The notes: generated from the letters alone by a model not told the origin. A stretch of DNA of 64,000 bases from Nocardioides immobilis (GCF_003515065.1 NZ_QXGH01000009.1:124001-188000), one strand, 5' to 3'; positions 17,890 through 26,234 are shown, counted from the first letter of the stretch. Program-made: numbers and translations.

Positions 17890-17927
17890 TCCGCTGCGCG
17901 GCCGATGTCCACCGGCCGCGCAGCGGA
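17890..17927. terminator. Bidirectional hairpin terminator between convergent genes
   Basis: A perfect 15-bp inverted repeat (TCCGCTGCGCGGCCG at 17890-17904 and its complement at 17913-17927) encloses an 8-nt loop. It sits in the 56-bp gap between the ends of the LLM gene and the minus-strand SDR gene. There is no clear U-tract on either side, which is common in high-GC Actinobacteria. Confidence 0.8.
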
Positions 17928-17932
17928 AGCGT

Positions 17933-18856
17933 TCAGCCGCCGACGCGGAGGCCGGCGGCGCGGGAGCCGAAGATGTCGGTCCCGAGGATGACGCCGAGCT
18001 TGGTGGCGTCCCAGCGCTTGCCACCGTTGGACACGGAGGCGACCGGCGACCAGGCCTTGAGGAGCTGGATGTTCTCGCCCAGGGCCTTGACGACCTGACC
18101 GCTGACATGACCCGCTTCGGGGCTCGCGAGCCAGGCGACGACCGGCGACCCGAGCGAGGGGTCCTTGGGGTCGAACTCGTCCTCGGCGCGCTCGTCGGGC
18201 TCGATCGCCGGGGCGGCGCCCGCCATGGTCGCTGACATCCGGGTGCGTCCGCCGGGGCTGATCGCGTTGACGGTGGCGCCGATGGAGGCGAGCTCCAGGC
18301 TGAGGGTCTGCGTGAGGCCCACGATCGCGGCCTTGGCGGCGCTGTAGTTGGTCTGCCCGAAGTGGCCGAGCAGGCCGGCGCCCGAGGTCGTGTTGATGAT
18401 GCGGCCGTAGACGGGACCGCCCGAGGCCTTCGACTCGGCGCGCCAGCGCTGGGCGACCGCACGGCTCGTGAGCCAGCTCCCGCGGACGTGCACGCGCATG
18501 ACGAGATCGAAGTCGTCGACGCTCATGTTCCAGATCGCCTTGTCGCGGACGATGCCCGCGTTGTTGACCACGATGTCGAGCCGGCCGAGCTGCTCGTAGG
18601 CCCGCGCGACCAGCGCCTCGACCTGCTCCTCGTCGCCGACGTCGCTGAAGTCCGGGACGGCGCGCCCACCGCGGTCCTTGATGATCTGGACGACCTCGTC
18701 GGCGACCTTGCCGGTGCCCTCGCCGTCGAGGGAGGTGCCGAGATCGTTGATGATCACGGTTGCCCCCTGCTTGGCCAGCTCCAGCGCGTGGCCGCGACCG
18801 ATGCCGTGGCCGGAGCCGGTGACCAGCGCGACCTTTCCGTCGAGCAATCCGCTCAT
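17933..18856 (-). CDS. SDR-family 3-hydroxyacyl-CoA dehydrogenase-like oxidoreductase
   Basis: A 307-residue short-chain dehydrogenase. It has the NAD(P) motif TGSGHGIG (13-20), NNAG at 98-101, and the Ser158/Tyr171/Lys175 catalytic set (YSAAK). The length and the IINDLG...ADEVVQIIKDRGG segment resemble the dehydrogenase part of peroxisomal multifunctional/17-beta-HSD4-like enzymes (family knowledge), so it probably oxidises a 3-hydroxyacyl-CoA. ATG 18856 follows AAGGAG. It is the last gene of the operon that starts with the P450 (gap of 34 bp after the DUF35 gene). Confidence 0.92.
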   Translation of the reverse strand: MSGLLDGKVALVTGSGHGIGRGHALELAKQGATVIINDLGTSLDGEGTGKVADEVVQIIKDRGGRAVPDFSDVGDEEQVEALVARAYEQLGRLDIVVNNAGIVRDKAIWNMSVDDFDLVMRVHVRGSWLTSRAVAQRWRAESKASGGPVYGRIINTTSGAGLLGHFGQTNYSAAKAAIVGLTQTLSLELASIGATVNAISPGGRTRMSATMAGAAPAIEPDERAEDEFDPKDPSLGSPVVAWLASPEAGHVSGQVVKALGENIQLLKAWSPVASVSNGGKRWDATKLGVILGTDIFGSRAAGLRVGG

Positions 18857-18890
18857 GTGTGTATCTCCTTGGGTGGAAGGGCGGGTGAGG

Positions 18891-19319
18891 TCAGCGGGCC
18901 GTCGCCGGCCGGAAGACGATGGCGTCGAACTCGTCTGTCAGCGGCCGGAAGTCGACCTCGACCGCCATGCCCACGGCGAGGTCGTCGGGGTCGCAACCCT
19001 CGAGGTTCGTCATCAGGCGAGGGCCCTCGTCGAGCTCGACCATCGCGGCGACGTACGGCAAGCGATCCTTGAAGGGGTGCAGGTCGTTCACGAAGACCGT
19101 GGAGTAGGTGTAGAGCGTGCCGCGGCCGCTGGCCTCGATCGCGTCCACGTCGTCGCTCCAGCAGCTGGGGCAGAACGGCCGCGGATAGTGGTGCACCCGC
19201 TCGCAGGCGCGACACCGCGCGATCAGGAGCCTGCCGGCCTTGGCGGCCTCCCAGTAGGGCCGGGTGCCCGACTCCACCGTCGGCAGATCGGCGCGGGGCT
19301 TGGACGCGTTGTCGCTCAT
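18891..19319 (-). CDS. DUF35 OB-fold / zinc-ribbon protein, without adjacent thiolase
   Basis: A 142-residue protein: short helix, zinc ribbon with Cys36, Cys39, Cys50 and Cys53, then an OB-fold (LYTYSTVFVNDLHPFKDRLPYVAAMVEL). I start it at ATG 19319, where the conserved PYWEAAKAGRLLIARC N-terminus begins; the 79-codon upstream extension overlaps the crotonase and is noise. No thiolase-like gene lies beside it, whereas the thiolase-like gene at 14032 lacks a DUF35 neighbour. I infer that these two may form a complex although they belong to different transcripts. Confidence 0.9.
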   Translation of the reverse strand: MSDNASKPRADLPTVESGTRPYWEAAKAGRLLIARCRACERVHHYPRPFCPSCWSDDVDAIEASGRGTLYTYSTVFVNDLHPFKDRLPYVAAMVELDEGPRLMTNLEGCDPDDLAVGMAVEVDFRPLTDEFDAIVFRPATAR

Positions 19320-19329
19320 CGGGGTCTCC

Positions 19330-20148
19330 TCACCAGCCGACGTAGTCGGCCGGACGCTTCTCGACGAAGGCGCGGACGCCTTCCTTGGCGTCGTCGGAAT
19401 GGGACTGGATCTCCTGGGCCATCGCCTCGGCGACGAACGACCCGGTGCGGTCGGTGTCGGGGGCGTCATTGAGGAGTCGCTTCGTGAGGCCGATCGCCGT
19501 CGTCGGAGCACCGGCCAGCCGCCGTACGAAATCGTCGGCGACCTCATCGAGGTCATCGGCGGGGACCACGCGATTGACCAGGCCGAGGGTGAGCGCCTGG
19601 GCCGCCGGGAGCTTCTCGCCGAAGAACGCCATCTCCTTGGCCGCCTGCATCCCGATCCGCCGCGGCAGGAGGTAGGCGCCGCCGCCGTCCATCACGAGCC
19701 CGCGCTTCACGAAGGCCTCCGCGAAGTAGGCCTCCTCCGCTGCGACGACGAGGTCGGCCGCGTAGGCGAGGTGGGCGCCGATCCCGGCGGCGCCGCCCTG
19801 CACCACGGCGACGACCGGCTTACTGCAGTCGAGGATCGAGGCGACCAGCTGCTGCGCGCCGTGCATGATCGTGCGCATCGAGTCGGTGGCCCGCTTGACC
19901 GTCCTGGCGCGGCCGGCAGCAAGGCGCACGACGTCGGCGCCGGAGCAGAAGTGGCGGCCGTTGGCCCGGAGCACGACGACCCGGACCTCGCGGTCACCGT
20001 CGCCCTCGGTGAAGAGCCGGATCATGGTGTCGCGGTCCTCCGGGCGCAGCGCGTTGGCGGCCTCGGGACGGTTGATGGTGATGGTGAGTACGCCGGCCTC
20101 GGTGCTGTGCAGCACCGCGGCCCGCTGCTCGACGACGGTGTCGGTCAT
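19330..20148 (-). CDS. Enoyl-CoA hydratase/isomerase (crotonase family)
   Basis: A 272-residue crotonase for hydrating or isomerising an enoyl-CoA. The oxyanion-hole segments HFCSGADV (66-73) and VVQGGAAGIGAHL are intact, and AFVKRGLVMDGGGAYLLPRRIG fits the active-site loop, with an Asp (MDG) where some family members have Glu. It ends with the usual AFVEKRPADYVGW. It lies 9 bp after the P450 gene and 10 bp before the DUF35 gene. Its combination with an SDR and the dehydrogenase pair gives a full beta-oxidation cycle. Confidence 0.92.
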   Translation of the reverse strand: MTDTVVEQRAAVLHSTEAGVLTITINRPEAANALRPEDRDTMIRLFTEGDGDREVRVVVLRANGRHFCSGADVVRLAAGRARTVKRATDSMRTIMHGAQQLVASILDCSKPVVAVVQGGAAGIGAHLAYAADLVVAAEEAYFAEAFVKRGLVMDGGGAYLLPRRIGMQAAKEMAFFGEKLPAAQALTLGLVNRVVPADDLDEVADDFVRRLAGAPTTAIGLTKRLLNDAPDTDRTGSFVAEAMAQEIQSHSDDAKEGVRAFVEKRPADYVGW

Positions 20149-20157
20149 GGCCGCTCC

Positions 20158-21402
20158 TCAGCGTGGGGTGTACGTGGCCTGCAGGTGCTTGACCCCATGC
20201 AGGAAGTTGGAGCGCAACAGGTCCGGCTCGCCGACGGCCTCGATGTCGGGCAGCTCCTCGAAGAGCACCTTGAACACCACCTGCAGCTCAAGGCGGGCCA
20301 GGTGGGCGCCGAGGCAGAAGTGCGGCCCGGCGGCACCGAAGGCGAGGTGCGGGTTGGGGTCACGCGTGATGTCGAACGTGTACGGCTCGTCGAAGACGGT
20401 CTCGTCACGGTTGCCGGAGTTGTACCAGAGCACGACCTTGTCGCCCTGGTTGAACTCCTGATCACCGAGCATCACGCCGGGACGTGCGACGGTGCGACGG
20501 AAGTGGATCACCGGCGTCGCCCACCGGAAGATCTCCTCGACGGCACTGACGGCGTACGTGTCGTAGTCGGAGCGCCACAGCTCCCGCTGCGTGGGGTTGT
20601 TGGTCAACGCCATCAGCCCGTGGGTGATCGCATTGCGGGTGGTCTCGTTGCCGGCACCGACGAGCAGGATGAAGAACTTCGCCATCTCGGCGGGAGTGAG
20701 GTTCTCGTCATCGGCCGCGACCAGTTGGCTGATCACGTCGTCGCGCGGGTTGGCGATGCGGTCCTCAGCGAGCTGCTCGAGCAGCTCGATCAGCGCGACG
20801 CTGGCGGCCGTGACGGCCTTGCCAATGCCGGCGCCGGTCTGGTCGGGTATGTACTCGGCATCGCTCGCACCGAGGATCACGTTGGTGGCGTCGAAGATGA
20901 ACTGCTCGTGCTCACGCGGGACGCCGAGCATGTTGCTGATGATCCGCAGCGGCAGCAGCGCGGCGACGTCGGTGACGAAGTCGCAGCGACCATCCTTCGG
21001 CAGCTCGTCGATGATCTCGCGGACGGTGTCCTCGATGTCGGACCTGAGCGCCTGCAACGACCGGACCGCGAAGCCGCGGGAGACGATCTTGCGCAGCCGG
21101 GCGTGCTCGGGGTTGTCCATGTCGATGATCGACCCGCGATAGACGCGCAGCTCGGCCGGCTGGTCGAAGATCTGGGTGCCCTCCCCCGAGATGAAGTCCT
21201 CGGGCCGGCGGCTGACCTCGAGGATGTCCTCGTGGCGGGTCAACGCCCAAAAACCTGACTCGCTGCGGTCGCTGACCCGGACGAACGGCCGCGGGTCGTC
21301 GCGGCGGTGACGCGCGAAGGTCGCCTCCCGCTCAGCCGGATCGGCGAGCCACCAACTCAGGTCGTTGAGTGGACTCGAGGCGAGCGACTCTGCTCCGGCC
21401 AT
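20158..21402 (-). CDS. Cytochrome P450 (CYP124/125/142-like class)
   Basis: A 414-residue soluble P450. Visible motifs: I-helix GAGNETT (249-255), ExxR at 290-293 (EIFR), and the heme loop FGAAGPHFCLG with the ligand Cys363. The end (SNFLHGVKHLQATY) and the heme-loop wording recall the terminal-oxidising CYP124/125/142 enzymes of cholesterol side-chain breakdown (family knowledge, not proven here). It is the first gene of a minus-strand operon with a crotonase, a DUF35 protein and an SDR. It therefore probably hydroxylates a methyl or methylene group to open side-chain oxidation. The likely electron donor is the ferredoxin at 16763. Confidence 0.94.
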   Translation of the reverse strand: MAGAESLASSPLNDLSWWLADPAEREATFARHRRDDPRPFVRVSDRSESGFWALTRHEDILEVSRRPEDFISGEGTQIFDQPAELRVYRGSIIDMDNPEHARLRKIVSRGFAVRSLQALRSDIEDTVREIIDELPKDGRCDFVTDVAALLPLRIISNMLGVPREHEQFIFDATNVILGASDAEYIPDQTGAGIGKAVTAASVALIELLEQLAEDRIANPRDDVISQLVAADDENLTPAEMAKFFILLVGAGNETTRNAITHGLMALTNNPTQRELWRSDYDTYAVSAVEEIFRWATPVIHFRRTVARPGVMLGDQEFNQGDKVVLWYNSGNRDETVFDEPYTFDITRDPNPHLAFGAAGPHFCLGAHLARLELQVVFKVLFEELPDIEAVGEPDLLRSNFLHGVKHLQATYTPR

Positions 21403-21477
21403 GACACCGCTCCTGCGTGGTTGGGGTTGGACAGGTGATCGCCGTGACGACCACCACTGGGTCCGATTCTGGCAGTC

Positions 21478-21563
21478 GTGTCACTCTTTTACAAGGCCAA
21501 CACGCGGAGCAAACTCGCGCCGATCCTCAGTGGCGGCGAGACCTAACTGGCGCTAGTGTCACT
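21478..21563. promoter_or_regulatory. Two GTGTCACTyTTyt sites in the P450/isochorismatase divergent region
   Basis: In the 208-bp gap between the divergent P450 and isochorismatase-fold genes, GTGTCACT occurs at 21478-21485 (followed by CTTTT) and at 21556-21563 (followed by TTTCT). Both are in the same direction, 78 bp apart. The heptamer TGTCACT also occurs twice at 11748-11766. They are good candidates for a shared regulator site or promoter element (inference). Confidence 0.4.
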
Positions 21564-21610
21564 TTTCTGTGCGTGCGGCGCAGCTTCCCGCCCGAGAGGC
21601 CGATCACCCG

Positions 21611-22246
21611 ATGTCAACGACGACGCCCAGCCCTTACTACGCCCCCGCGCTGGTGATCAGCGAGTGCCAGATCGGCATCCTCGATGCGGAGCGCTCGGTC
21701 TCCTCCGGGCTGGCCGAGCAGGCCGCGGAGCGCAGCATCGTCGGGCGCATCGCCGAGCTCGCCGAGCTCTTCCGCGAGCGCGGGCTGCCGGTCGTGCACT
21801 GCATCATCGAGCACCGCCCCGACCAGGCGGGGATGCTCCGCAATTCCTATCTCGGCACCATGGCGCTGCGCTCGCGCAGCATGACGGCCGGCACTCCCGA
21901 CGTGGAGATCCCGGCCGTGCTCGGCCCCCTGCCCGGCGACTTCGTGAGCAGTCGGGCGACCGGCCTGACGGCCTTCTACGGAACCGACCTGGATGCCACC
22001 CTGCGCCTCAACCGCGTGCGCACCTTGGTCCTCGCGGGAGTGTCGACGAACGTCGCCCTCCCGGGGCTCGCCCTCGAGGCCGTCAACAGGGGATATGACG
22101 TGGTGCTGGCCGAGGACTGCACCGCCGGCTCCTCCGCCGAGGCCCACGAGTTCTTCGTCCGCAACCAGCTCACCCTGCTCGCCCGCGGGGCCAGCGCGGC
22201 AGATGTCGCCGCGCGCCTTCCTCAGGCCAGCAGCCCGCGCAGCTGA
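21611..22246 (+). CDS. Isochorismatase-fold (cysteine hydrolase-like) protein with altered catalytic residues
   Basis: A 211-residue protein of the isochorismatase-like fold. The architecture is clear (ALVISECQIGIL; ERGLPVVHCIIEHRPD; LVLAGVSTNVALPGLALEA). However, the normal Asp-Lys-Cys triad appears changed: the first position is Glu18, the Lys region reads FVSSRATGLTAF, and Ala149 stands where the nucleophilic Cys of GVxTxxC is expected. It may have lost hydrolase activity, use another mechanism, or act as a binding protein. ATG 21611 is chosen over an upstream in-frame start. It is convergent with the MhpA-like gene and overlaps its end by 25 bp. Confidence 0.85.
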   Translation: MSTTTPSPYYAPALVISECQIGILDAERSVSSGLAEQAAERSIVGRIAELAELFRERGLPVVHCIIEHRPDQAGMLRNSYLGTMALRSRSMTAGTPDVEIPAVLGPLPGDFVSSRATGLTAFYGTDLDATLRLNRVRTLVLAGVSTNVALPGLALEAVNRGYDVVLAEDCTAGSSAEAHEFFVRNQLTLLARGASAADVAARLPQASSPRS

Positions 22247-23856
22247 GCGGTGACCGCCTCGAGTCCGTCGCGTGAGCAGATGGCCGCGACGTACCGGTCA
22301 GGACGCAGCACGATCACGTCGTCTCCGGGCCGGCGCAGGATCCAGTCACGGAAGCCGCCATCGACGTCCTCGACCTGGAGGTTGTCGCCGCCGGTCACCA
22401 CGCTCGGACGCTTGCGGCGCTCCCCCGGCTCCGGACCTGCGCGGCCACGAGGCGCAAGCACGTGGACGAACAGGGCACCCGACGCACGCCACCACGCCGC
22501 CGACGCAGGACTGAGCAGCGTCTCGGGATCGACGTGCAGTCCGATCACAGCGAACGAGGTGCCGAGGGCCTCGTCCAACTTGACCCGCCTCCCGTCGATC
22601 AGTTCGACGTCGGGCTGCCCGAACATCGTGCCCACCGGCGCACCCTTCACCTCGCCGGCGTAGGACACGACCGCGCCCCTTACATAGCGCGGCATCGGCT
22701 TGTACTTCATCTGCAGGATGTAGTCCCGGGCGCCCGGCACCTTCTGTGCACCACGGAAGGCGAGGTCACGGAAGCGCTCGGTCACGCCGTTGTACGGCGA
22801 GTACAGCTCCCCCATCCGGGTGGCGAACTGGACCATCGTGCGGGCGTGCTCGCGCCGTTCGGTGTCATAGCTGTCCAGAAGCTGTTCGCCGCCATGGCCG
22901 CCGAGCACGAAGGCGAGCTTCCACGCCAGGTTGGTGGCGTCGCGAATGCCGGAGTTCATGCCCTGGCCGAAGAACGGCGGCTGCAGATGCGCGGCATCGC
23001 CGGCGAGGAACACCCGCCGATCGCGGAAGCGCTCGGCAGTGCGCGAGTGGTGCCAATAGACGGTGCTCCGCAGCACTCGAGGCTGGGACCCGGCCGGATA
23101 GCGGGGCGCGATCAGCTCCTCGAGCACGCGCGTGGGGTCGGTCAGCGTCTCCTCGTCGTCACCGGGTAACAGCTTGAACTCGAACCGCCGGTGGCCGTAG
23201 GGCAGCGGCACCATCAGGACCGGACGTTGCGGATCGCAGTAGACCGCGGAGTATGGCGCATCCAGATCGTCCTCGACGACGTCGACGACCAGCCACTTCT
23301 GCGGCGCGGTGCTCCCGATCATCTCGATCCCCGCGAGGCGCCGCACCGTGCTGCGCCCGCCGTCGGTCCCGACCAGATAGCGCGCCCTGATCACGGAGCT
23401 GGTCCAGCTGGCGTCCTCGACCATGGCACGGACGCCCTCCGTGTCCTGCTCGTAGCCGGTGAGCGTGGCACCGAGTCGCAGGTCGACGCTCGCGCTCTCG
23501 TCCAACCGCTCCCGCAGGGTCGCCTCGAAGAGCGGCTGGAGGAAGTTGTTGCGCCGCGGCCAGCCGAACGGTCGGACAGTCGGCTCGACGTGAGCAATCA
23601 AGCGGCCCCACGAGGTGTAGTAGCGGATCGGCGTGTTCTGGGTGATGTCCTCGAGCAGCCGCTCGACCACCCCGATGCTCTGGTAGGTCCGCAGCGACTC
23701 GTCGTCGATCCCCACCGCCCGCGGGTGCGGATAGATGTCGGGCTCGGCGTCGAGCACGATCGCTCGCACACCCCACAGCGCCAGCAGGTTCGCCAGCGTG
23801 ATCCCGCACGGCCCCGCCCCGACGACCAGCACGTCGGTGGCGGAGACCTCAGTCAT
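22222..23856 (-). CDS. FAD-dependent aromatic hydroxylase, MhpA-like (3-(3-hydroxyphenyl)propionate hydroxylase family)
   Basis: A 544-residue class A flavoprotein monooxygenase. The FAD motif GAGPCG (13-18), the DG motif YLVGTDGGRSTVR and the FAD-ribityl motif VFLAGDAAHLQPPFFGQG are complete, and the C-terminal thioredoxin-like domain (about 400-544) is present. The closest recognisable group is MhpA, which hydroxylates a phenolic ring to a catechol using NADH and O2. That would prepare a ring for meta cleavage and fits the hydrolase/hydratase/aldolase genes at 9223-11741. Substrate identity is unknown. It begins with ATG 23856 and is followed upstream by an SDR gene 9 bp away. Confidence 0.92.
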   Translation of the reverse strand: MTEVSATDVLVVGAGPCGITLANLLALWGVRAIVLDAEPDIYPHPRAVGIDDESLRTYQSIGVVERLLEDITQNTPIRYYTSWGRLIAHVEPTVRPFGWPRRNNFLQPLFEATLRERLDESASVDLRLGATLTGYEQDTEGVRAMVEDASWTSSVIRARYLVGTDGGRSTVRRLAGIEMIGSTAPQKWLVVDVVEDDLDAPYSAVYCDPQRPVLMVPLPYGHRRFEFKLLPGDDEETLTDPTRVLEELIAPRYPAGSQPRVLRSTVYWHHSRTAERFRDRRVFLAGDAAHLQPPFFGQGMNSGIRDATNLAWKLAFVLGGHGGEQLLDSYDTERREHARTMVQFATRMGELYSPYNGVTERFRDLAFRGAQKVPGARDYILQMKYKPMPRYVRGAVVSYAGEVKGAPVGTMFGQPDVELIDGRRVKLDEALGTSFAVIGLHVDPETLLSPASAAWWRASGALFVHVLAPRGRAGPEPGERRKRPSVVTGGDNLQVEDVDGGFRDWILRRPGDDVIVLRPDRYVAAICSRDGLEAVTAQLRGLLA

Positions 23857-23865
23857 CGGACCCGC

Positions 23866-24651
23866 TCAGGAGACGTCCGCCTCGGCGGCCTGGTCACCGT
23901 TGATGGAGAAACCACCGTCCACGGTCACCAGAGTCCCCGTGGCGAAGGCAGCCTCATCGGAGGCGAGCCAGGTGGCGGCGTACGCGATGTCCATCGGGTT
24001 GCCGATCCGGGTGAGGCGCCCGCCACCGGTGTGCACGCCGGCGTCGCCGCGCGACGCGACCACACGGCCGACCACGATGCAGTTAGCGCGAATGCCGTCG
24101 ACGCTGCCCTCGGCCGCAAGCGAGCGGGTCAGGCTGTTGACCCCGCCCTTGGCCGCGGCGTAGGCACTGAAGCCCTTGAAGCCGGCCAGCGACTGCCCCG
24201 AGGAGATGTTGATGATCGAGGCACCCTGCGCGGCCGCGAGATGCGGCCAGGCGTACTTGCTCGACCAGAACACGTTGCCGGTCAGGGTGCCGAGCATGAT
24301 CGCGTCCCACTCCTCGGTGGAGTAGTCGTGCAGCGGCTTGATCGTCGTCGCGACGGCCCCGGTGGGCGCGGCGTTGTTGACCAGCGTCGTCAGGGAGCCG
24401 AAGCGAGCGACCGTCGCCTCGACGACGTTGCGGATGCTCTCCTCCGAGGTGACGTCGAGCTCGAAGAACTCGGCCTCTCCCCCGATCTCACGTATCCGCG
24501 CGACGACCTTCTCGCCGCGCTCCACCGTGCGCCCGGTGACCGCCACATTCGCCCCCTCGGAGGCGAAGTGTTCGGCCATCGAGCGACCGATGCCACGCGT
24601 CGATCCAGAGATCAACGCAACCTTGCCGTCCAGCCTGTTGCCCACGGCCAT
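23866..24651 (-). CDS. SDR-family oxidoreductase
   Basis: A 261-residue classical short-chain dehydrogenase. It shows GSTRGIG (16-22), NNAAP in place of NNAG, a Ser in IINISSGQS, and YAAAKGG as the Tyr/Lys pair. The ending ASDEAAFATGTLVTVDGGFSI is typical. ATG 24651 follows AAGGGA. It lies between the MhpA-like hydroxylase (9 bp) and a small coiled-coil-like gene (49 bp), all minus strand. It could oxidise a dihydrodiol or alcohol produced by the oxygenases; no specificity residue can be read. Confidence 0.9.
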   Translation of the reverse strand: MAVGNRLDGKVALISGSTRGIGRSMAEHFASEGANVAVTGRTVERGEKVVARIREIGGEAEFFELDVTSEESIRNVVEATVARFGSLTTLVNNAAPTGAVATTIKPLHDYSTEEWDAIMLGTLTGNVFWSSKYAWPHLAAAQGASIINISSGQSLAGFKGFSAYAAAKGGVNSLTRSLAAEGSVDGIRANCIVVGRVVASRGDAGVHTGGGRLTRIGNPMDIAYAATWLASDEAAFATGTLVTVDGGFSINGDQAAEADVS

Positions 24652-24700
24652 GTCCCTTCGTCCCGCCGGCGCGGGTCCGTGTGGGTGCTGCGACCGCCCC

Positions 24701-24913
24701 TCAGAGGGAGGCGCGCACGTTCTCCATCGCCGCGAGTCGGCGACGGACCATCTCGAGTGAGTCGGCGGTGCGCTGATCGGGGACCGAGCTCTCCAGCTCG
24801 GCCACCCGCCGCCGTGCGGACTCGATCTCCTCGTCGAGACGCTCGCCGGCCTCGTCGCGGGTCAGCAGGTCCTGGTCGATCCAGTCGGGGGCGTCGATGT
24901 CCTTGTCAGCCAC
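24701..24913 (-). CDS. Small helical (coiled-coil-like) unknown protein
   Basis: A 70-residue, highly charged protein without Cys. Residues 20-68 (EAGERLDEEIESARRRVAEL and following) have a heptad-like spacing of Leu/Val/Ile and probably form a helical hairpin or coiled coil. I do not recognise a family. It follows the amidohydrolase gene by 9 bp and precedes the SDR, all on the same strand, so it is likely expressed with them. A binding or stabilising subunit is a guess. Confidence 0.65.
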   Translation of the reverse strand: MADKDIDAPDWIDQDLLTRDEAGERLDEEIESARRRVAELESSVPDQRTADSLEMVRRRLAAMENVRASL

Positions 24914-24922
24914 GACGGTGCC

Positions 24923-26146
24923 TCAGAGCCGCGGGAAGTTGTAAAGCTTGCGGGCGTTGAGCTCGACGATCTTATGCGCCTCGTCGTCCGGCACGTCGGC
25001 CAGGAGCTTCGCAGCGTAGGTGCGGCTGTTGGGCCAGTTGGAGTCCGAGTGCGGGTAGTCGCACTCCCACAGGATGTTGTCGAGGCCGATCTGGTGACGC
25101 CGCGCGATGCCCTCGAAGTCGTCGATGTAGCAGCCGTACATGTGCTCGCGAAAGAGGTCGGACGGGCGGACCTCCTTGTTGACGTTCTGATACCAGCGGT
25201 GGCGCTCCCAGGTGAGGTCGATGCGCTCCAGCAGGTATGGCATCCAGCCGATGCCGCCCTCGGAGAGCGCGACCTTGAGCTGGGGGAACTTGTAGAAGAC
25301 CGGCGAGAAGAGCAGGTCGGCGGTGGCGTCCATCGAGTTGGTGCCGAAGAGCGCGATCATGACGGCCATCGGCGCCTCGGGAGAGGTGATCGGCGGCTTG
25401 CCGGACGAGCCGAAGTGCATGCACAGCGGCATCCGGGTCTCTTCGGCCGCACGGAAGACCGGGTCCCAGTGGTCGGTGTAGAAAGACGGCAGGCCGAGGC
25501 TCACGGTGTTCTCGGGGAAGGTGATCGCCTTGGCGCCCTTGGCTGCGCAGCGGTAGATCTCCTTGGCCGCGAGCTGGGGGTCCCACAACGGCAGGATGAT
25601 CATCGGGATGATCCGGTCGGGAGCGTAGGCGGCCCACTCATCGAGGATGAAGTCGTTCCAGGCCTGCACCGAGAGCAGCGCGAGCTCACTGTCGGCGTGC
25701 TCCAGGAAGGCAGTGCCGGCGAAGCGCGGGAACGACGGGAAGCACATCGCGGCCTGGACGCCGTCGATGTCCATGTCGGCGATGCGGGCCTTGATGTCGT
25801 AACAGCCCGGAAGCATGTCGGAGTAGCGAGTCGGGTCCATGCCGTACTCCTGCGGCTTCTTGCCCGCGACGGCGTTGAGGCCGATGTTGGGGTAGATCCT
25901 CCCCTCGTAGCTCCATACCTCGGCGAGGCGGGGGGCCTTCGCGGGCTGGCCCTCCTTGCCGTTGCGGGAGGCGTCGAGCAGCGCCGCCGAGAGCCCCTCG
26001 TCGCCGTGGCTCTTGCTCATGTCCATCTCGATGATGTGCGGACCTTGCTCGAGGAACTTCTTGGGCAGCCGATCTGTCCAGAGGTTCTTCGGCTCGATCA
26101 CGTGATCGTCGACGGAGATGAGCTGCATGTGATCCTGGAGCGGCAT
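24923..26146 (-). CDS. Amidohydrolase family 2 (metal-dependent hydrolase/decarboxylase-like)
   Basis: A 407-residue TIM-barrel amidohydrolase-2 enzyme (ACMSD/gamma-resorcylate decarboxylase superfamily). Seen: the N-terminal metal motif region ISVDDHVIEP (Asp13, Asp14, His15; the usual DxHxxEP is read here as DDHVIEP), LCMHFGSSGKPP, and the late ALSEGGIGWMPYLLERID and ECDYPHSDSNWP with the metal Asp. Such proteins occur widely in aromatic and steroid clusters of Actinobacteria, where they hydrolyse or decarboxylate ring-derived acids. I start at ATG 26146 after GAGGAGG; the 29-codon longer form is unlikely. A CRP-like palindrome lies 90 bp upstream. Confidence 0.92.
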   Translation of the reverse strand: MPLQDHMQLISVDDHVIEPKNLWTDRLPKKFLEQGPHIIEMDMSKSHGDEGLSAALLDASRNGKEGQPAKAPRLAEVWSYEGRIYPNIGLNAVAGKKPQEYGMDPTRYSDMLPGCYDIKARIADMDIDGVQAAMCFPSFPRFAGTAFLEHADSELALLSVQAWNDFILDEWAAYAPDRIIPMIILPLWDPQLAAKEIYRCAAKGAKAITFPENTVSLGLPSFYTDHWDPVFRAAEETRMPLCMHFGSSGKPPITSPEAPMAVMIALFGTNSMDATADLLFSPVFYKFPQLKVALSEGGIGWMPYLLERIDLTWERHRWYQNVNKEVRPSDLFREHMYGCYIDDFEGIARRHQIGLDNILWECDYPHSDSNWPNSRTYAAKLLADVPDDEAHKIVELNARKLYNFPRL

Positions 26147-26234
26147 AGCGCCTCCTCGATGAGGTCGGGGGCAGCCCCTGGCGCAGCTGTCGCAGTACGC
26201 GTCAGATCTAGGGGCTTCTGACGCCTCGTACATT

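Noticed and set aside
14032..21402. A natural-product (polyketide or antibiotic) biosynthetic cluster, because of P450, ferredoxin, LLM enzyme and thiolase-fold proteins
   Set aside because: There is no carrier protein, ketosynthase with Cys, or export gene; ligases, acyl-CoA dehydrogenases and crotonases point to breakdown.
22222..22246. The 25-bp tail-to-tail overlap of the isochorismatase-fold and MhpA-like genes as a regulatory antisense device
   Set aside because: Short convergent overlaps are frequent in dense actinobacterial genomes; nothing specific supports regulation.
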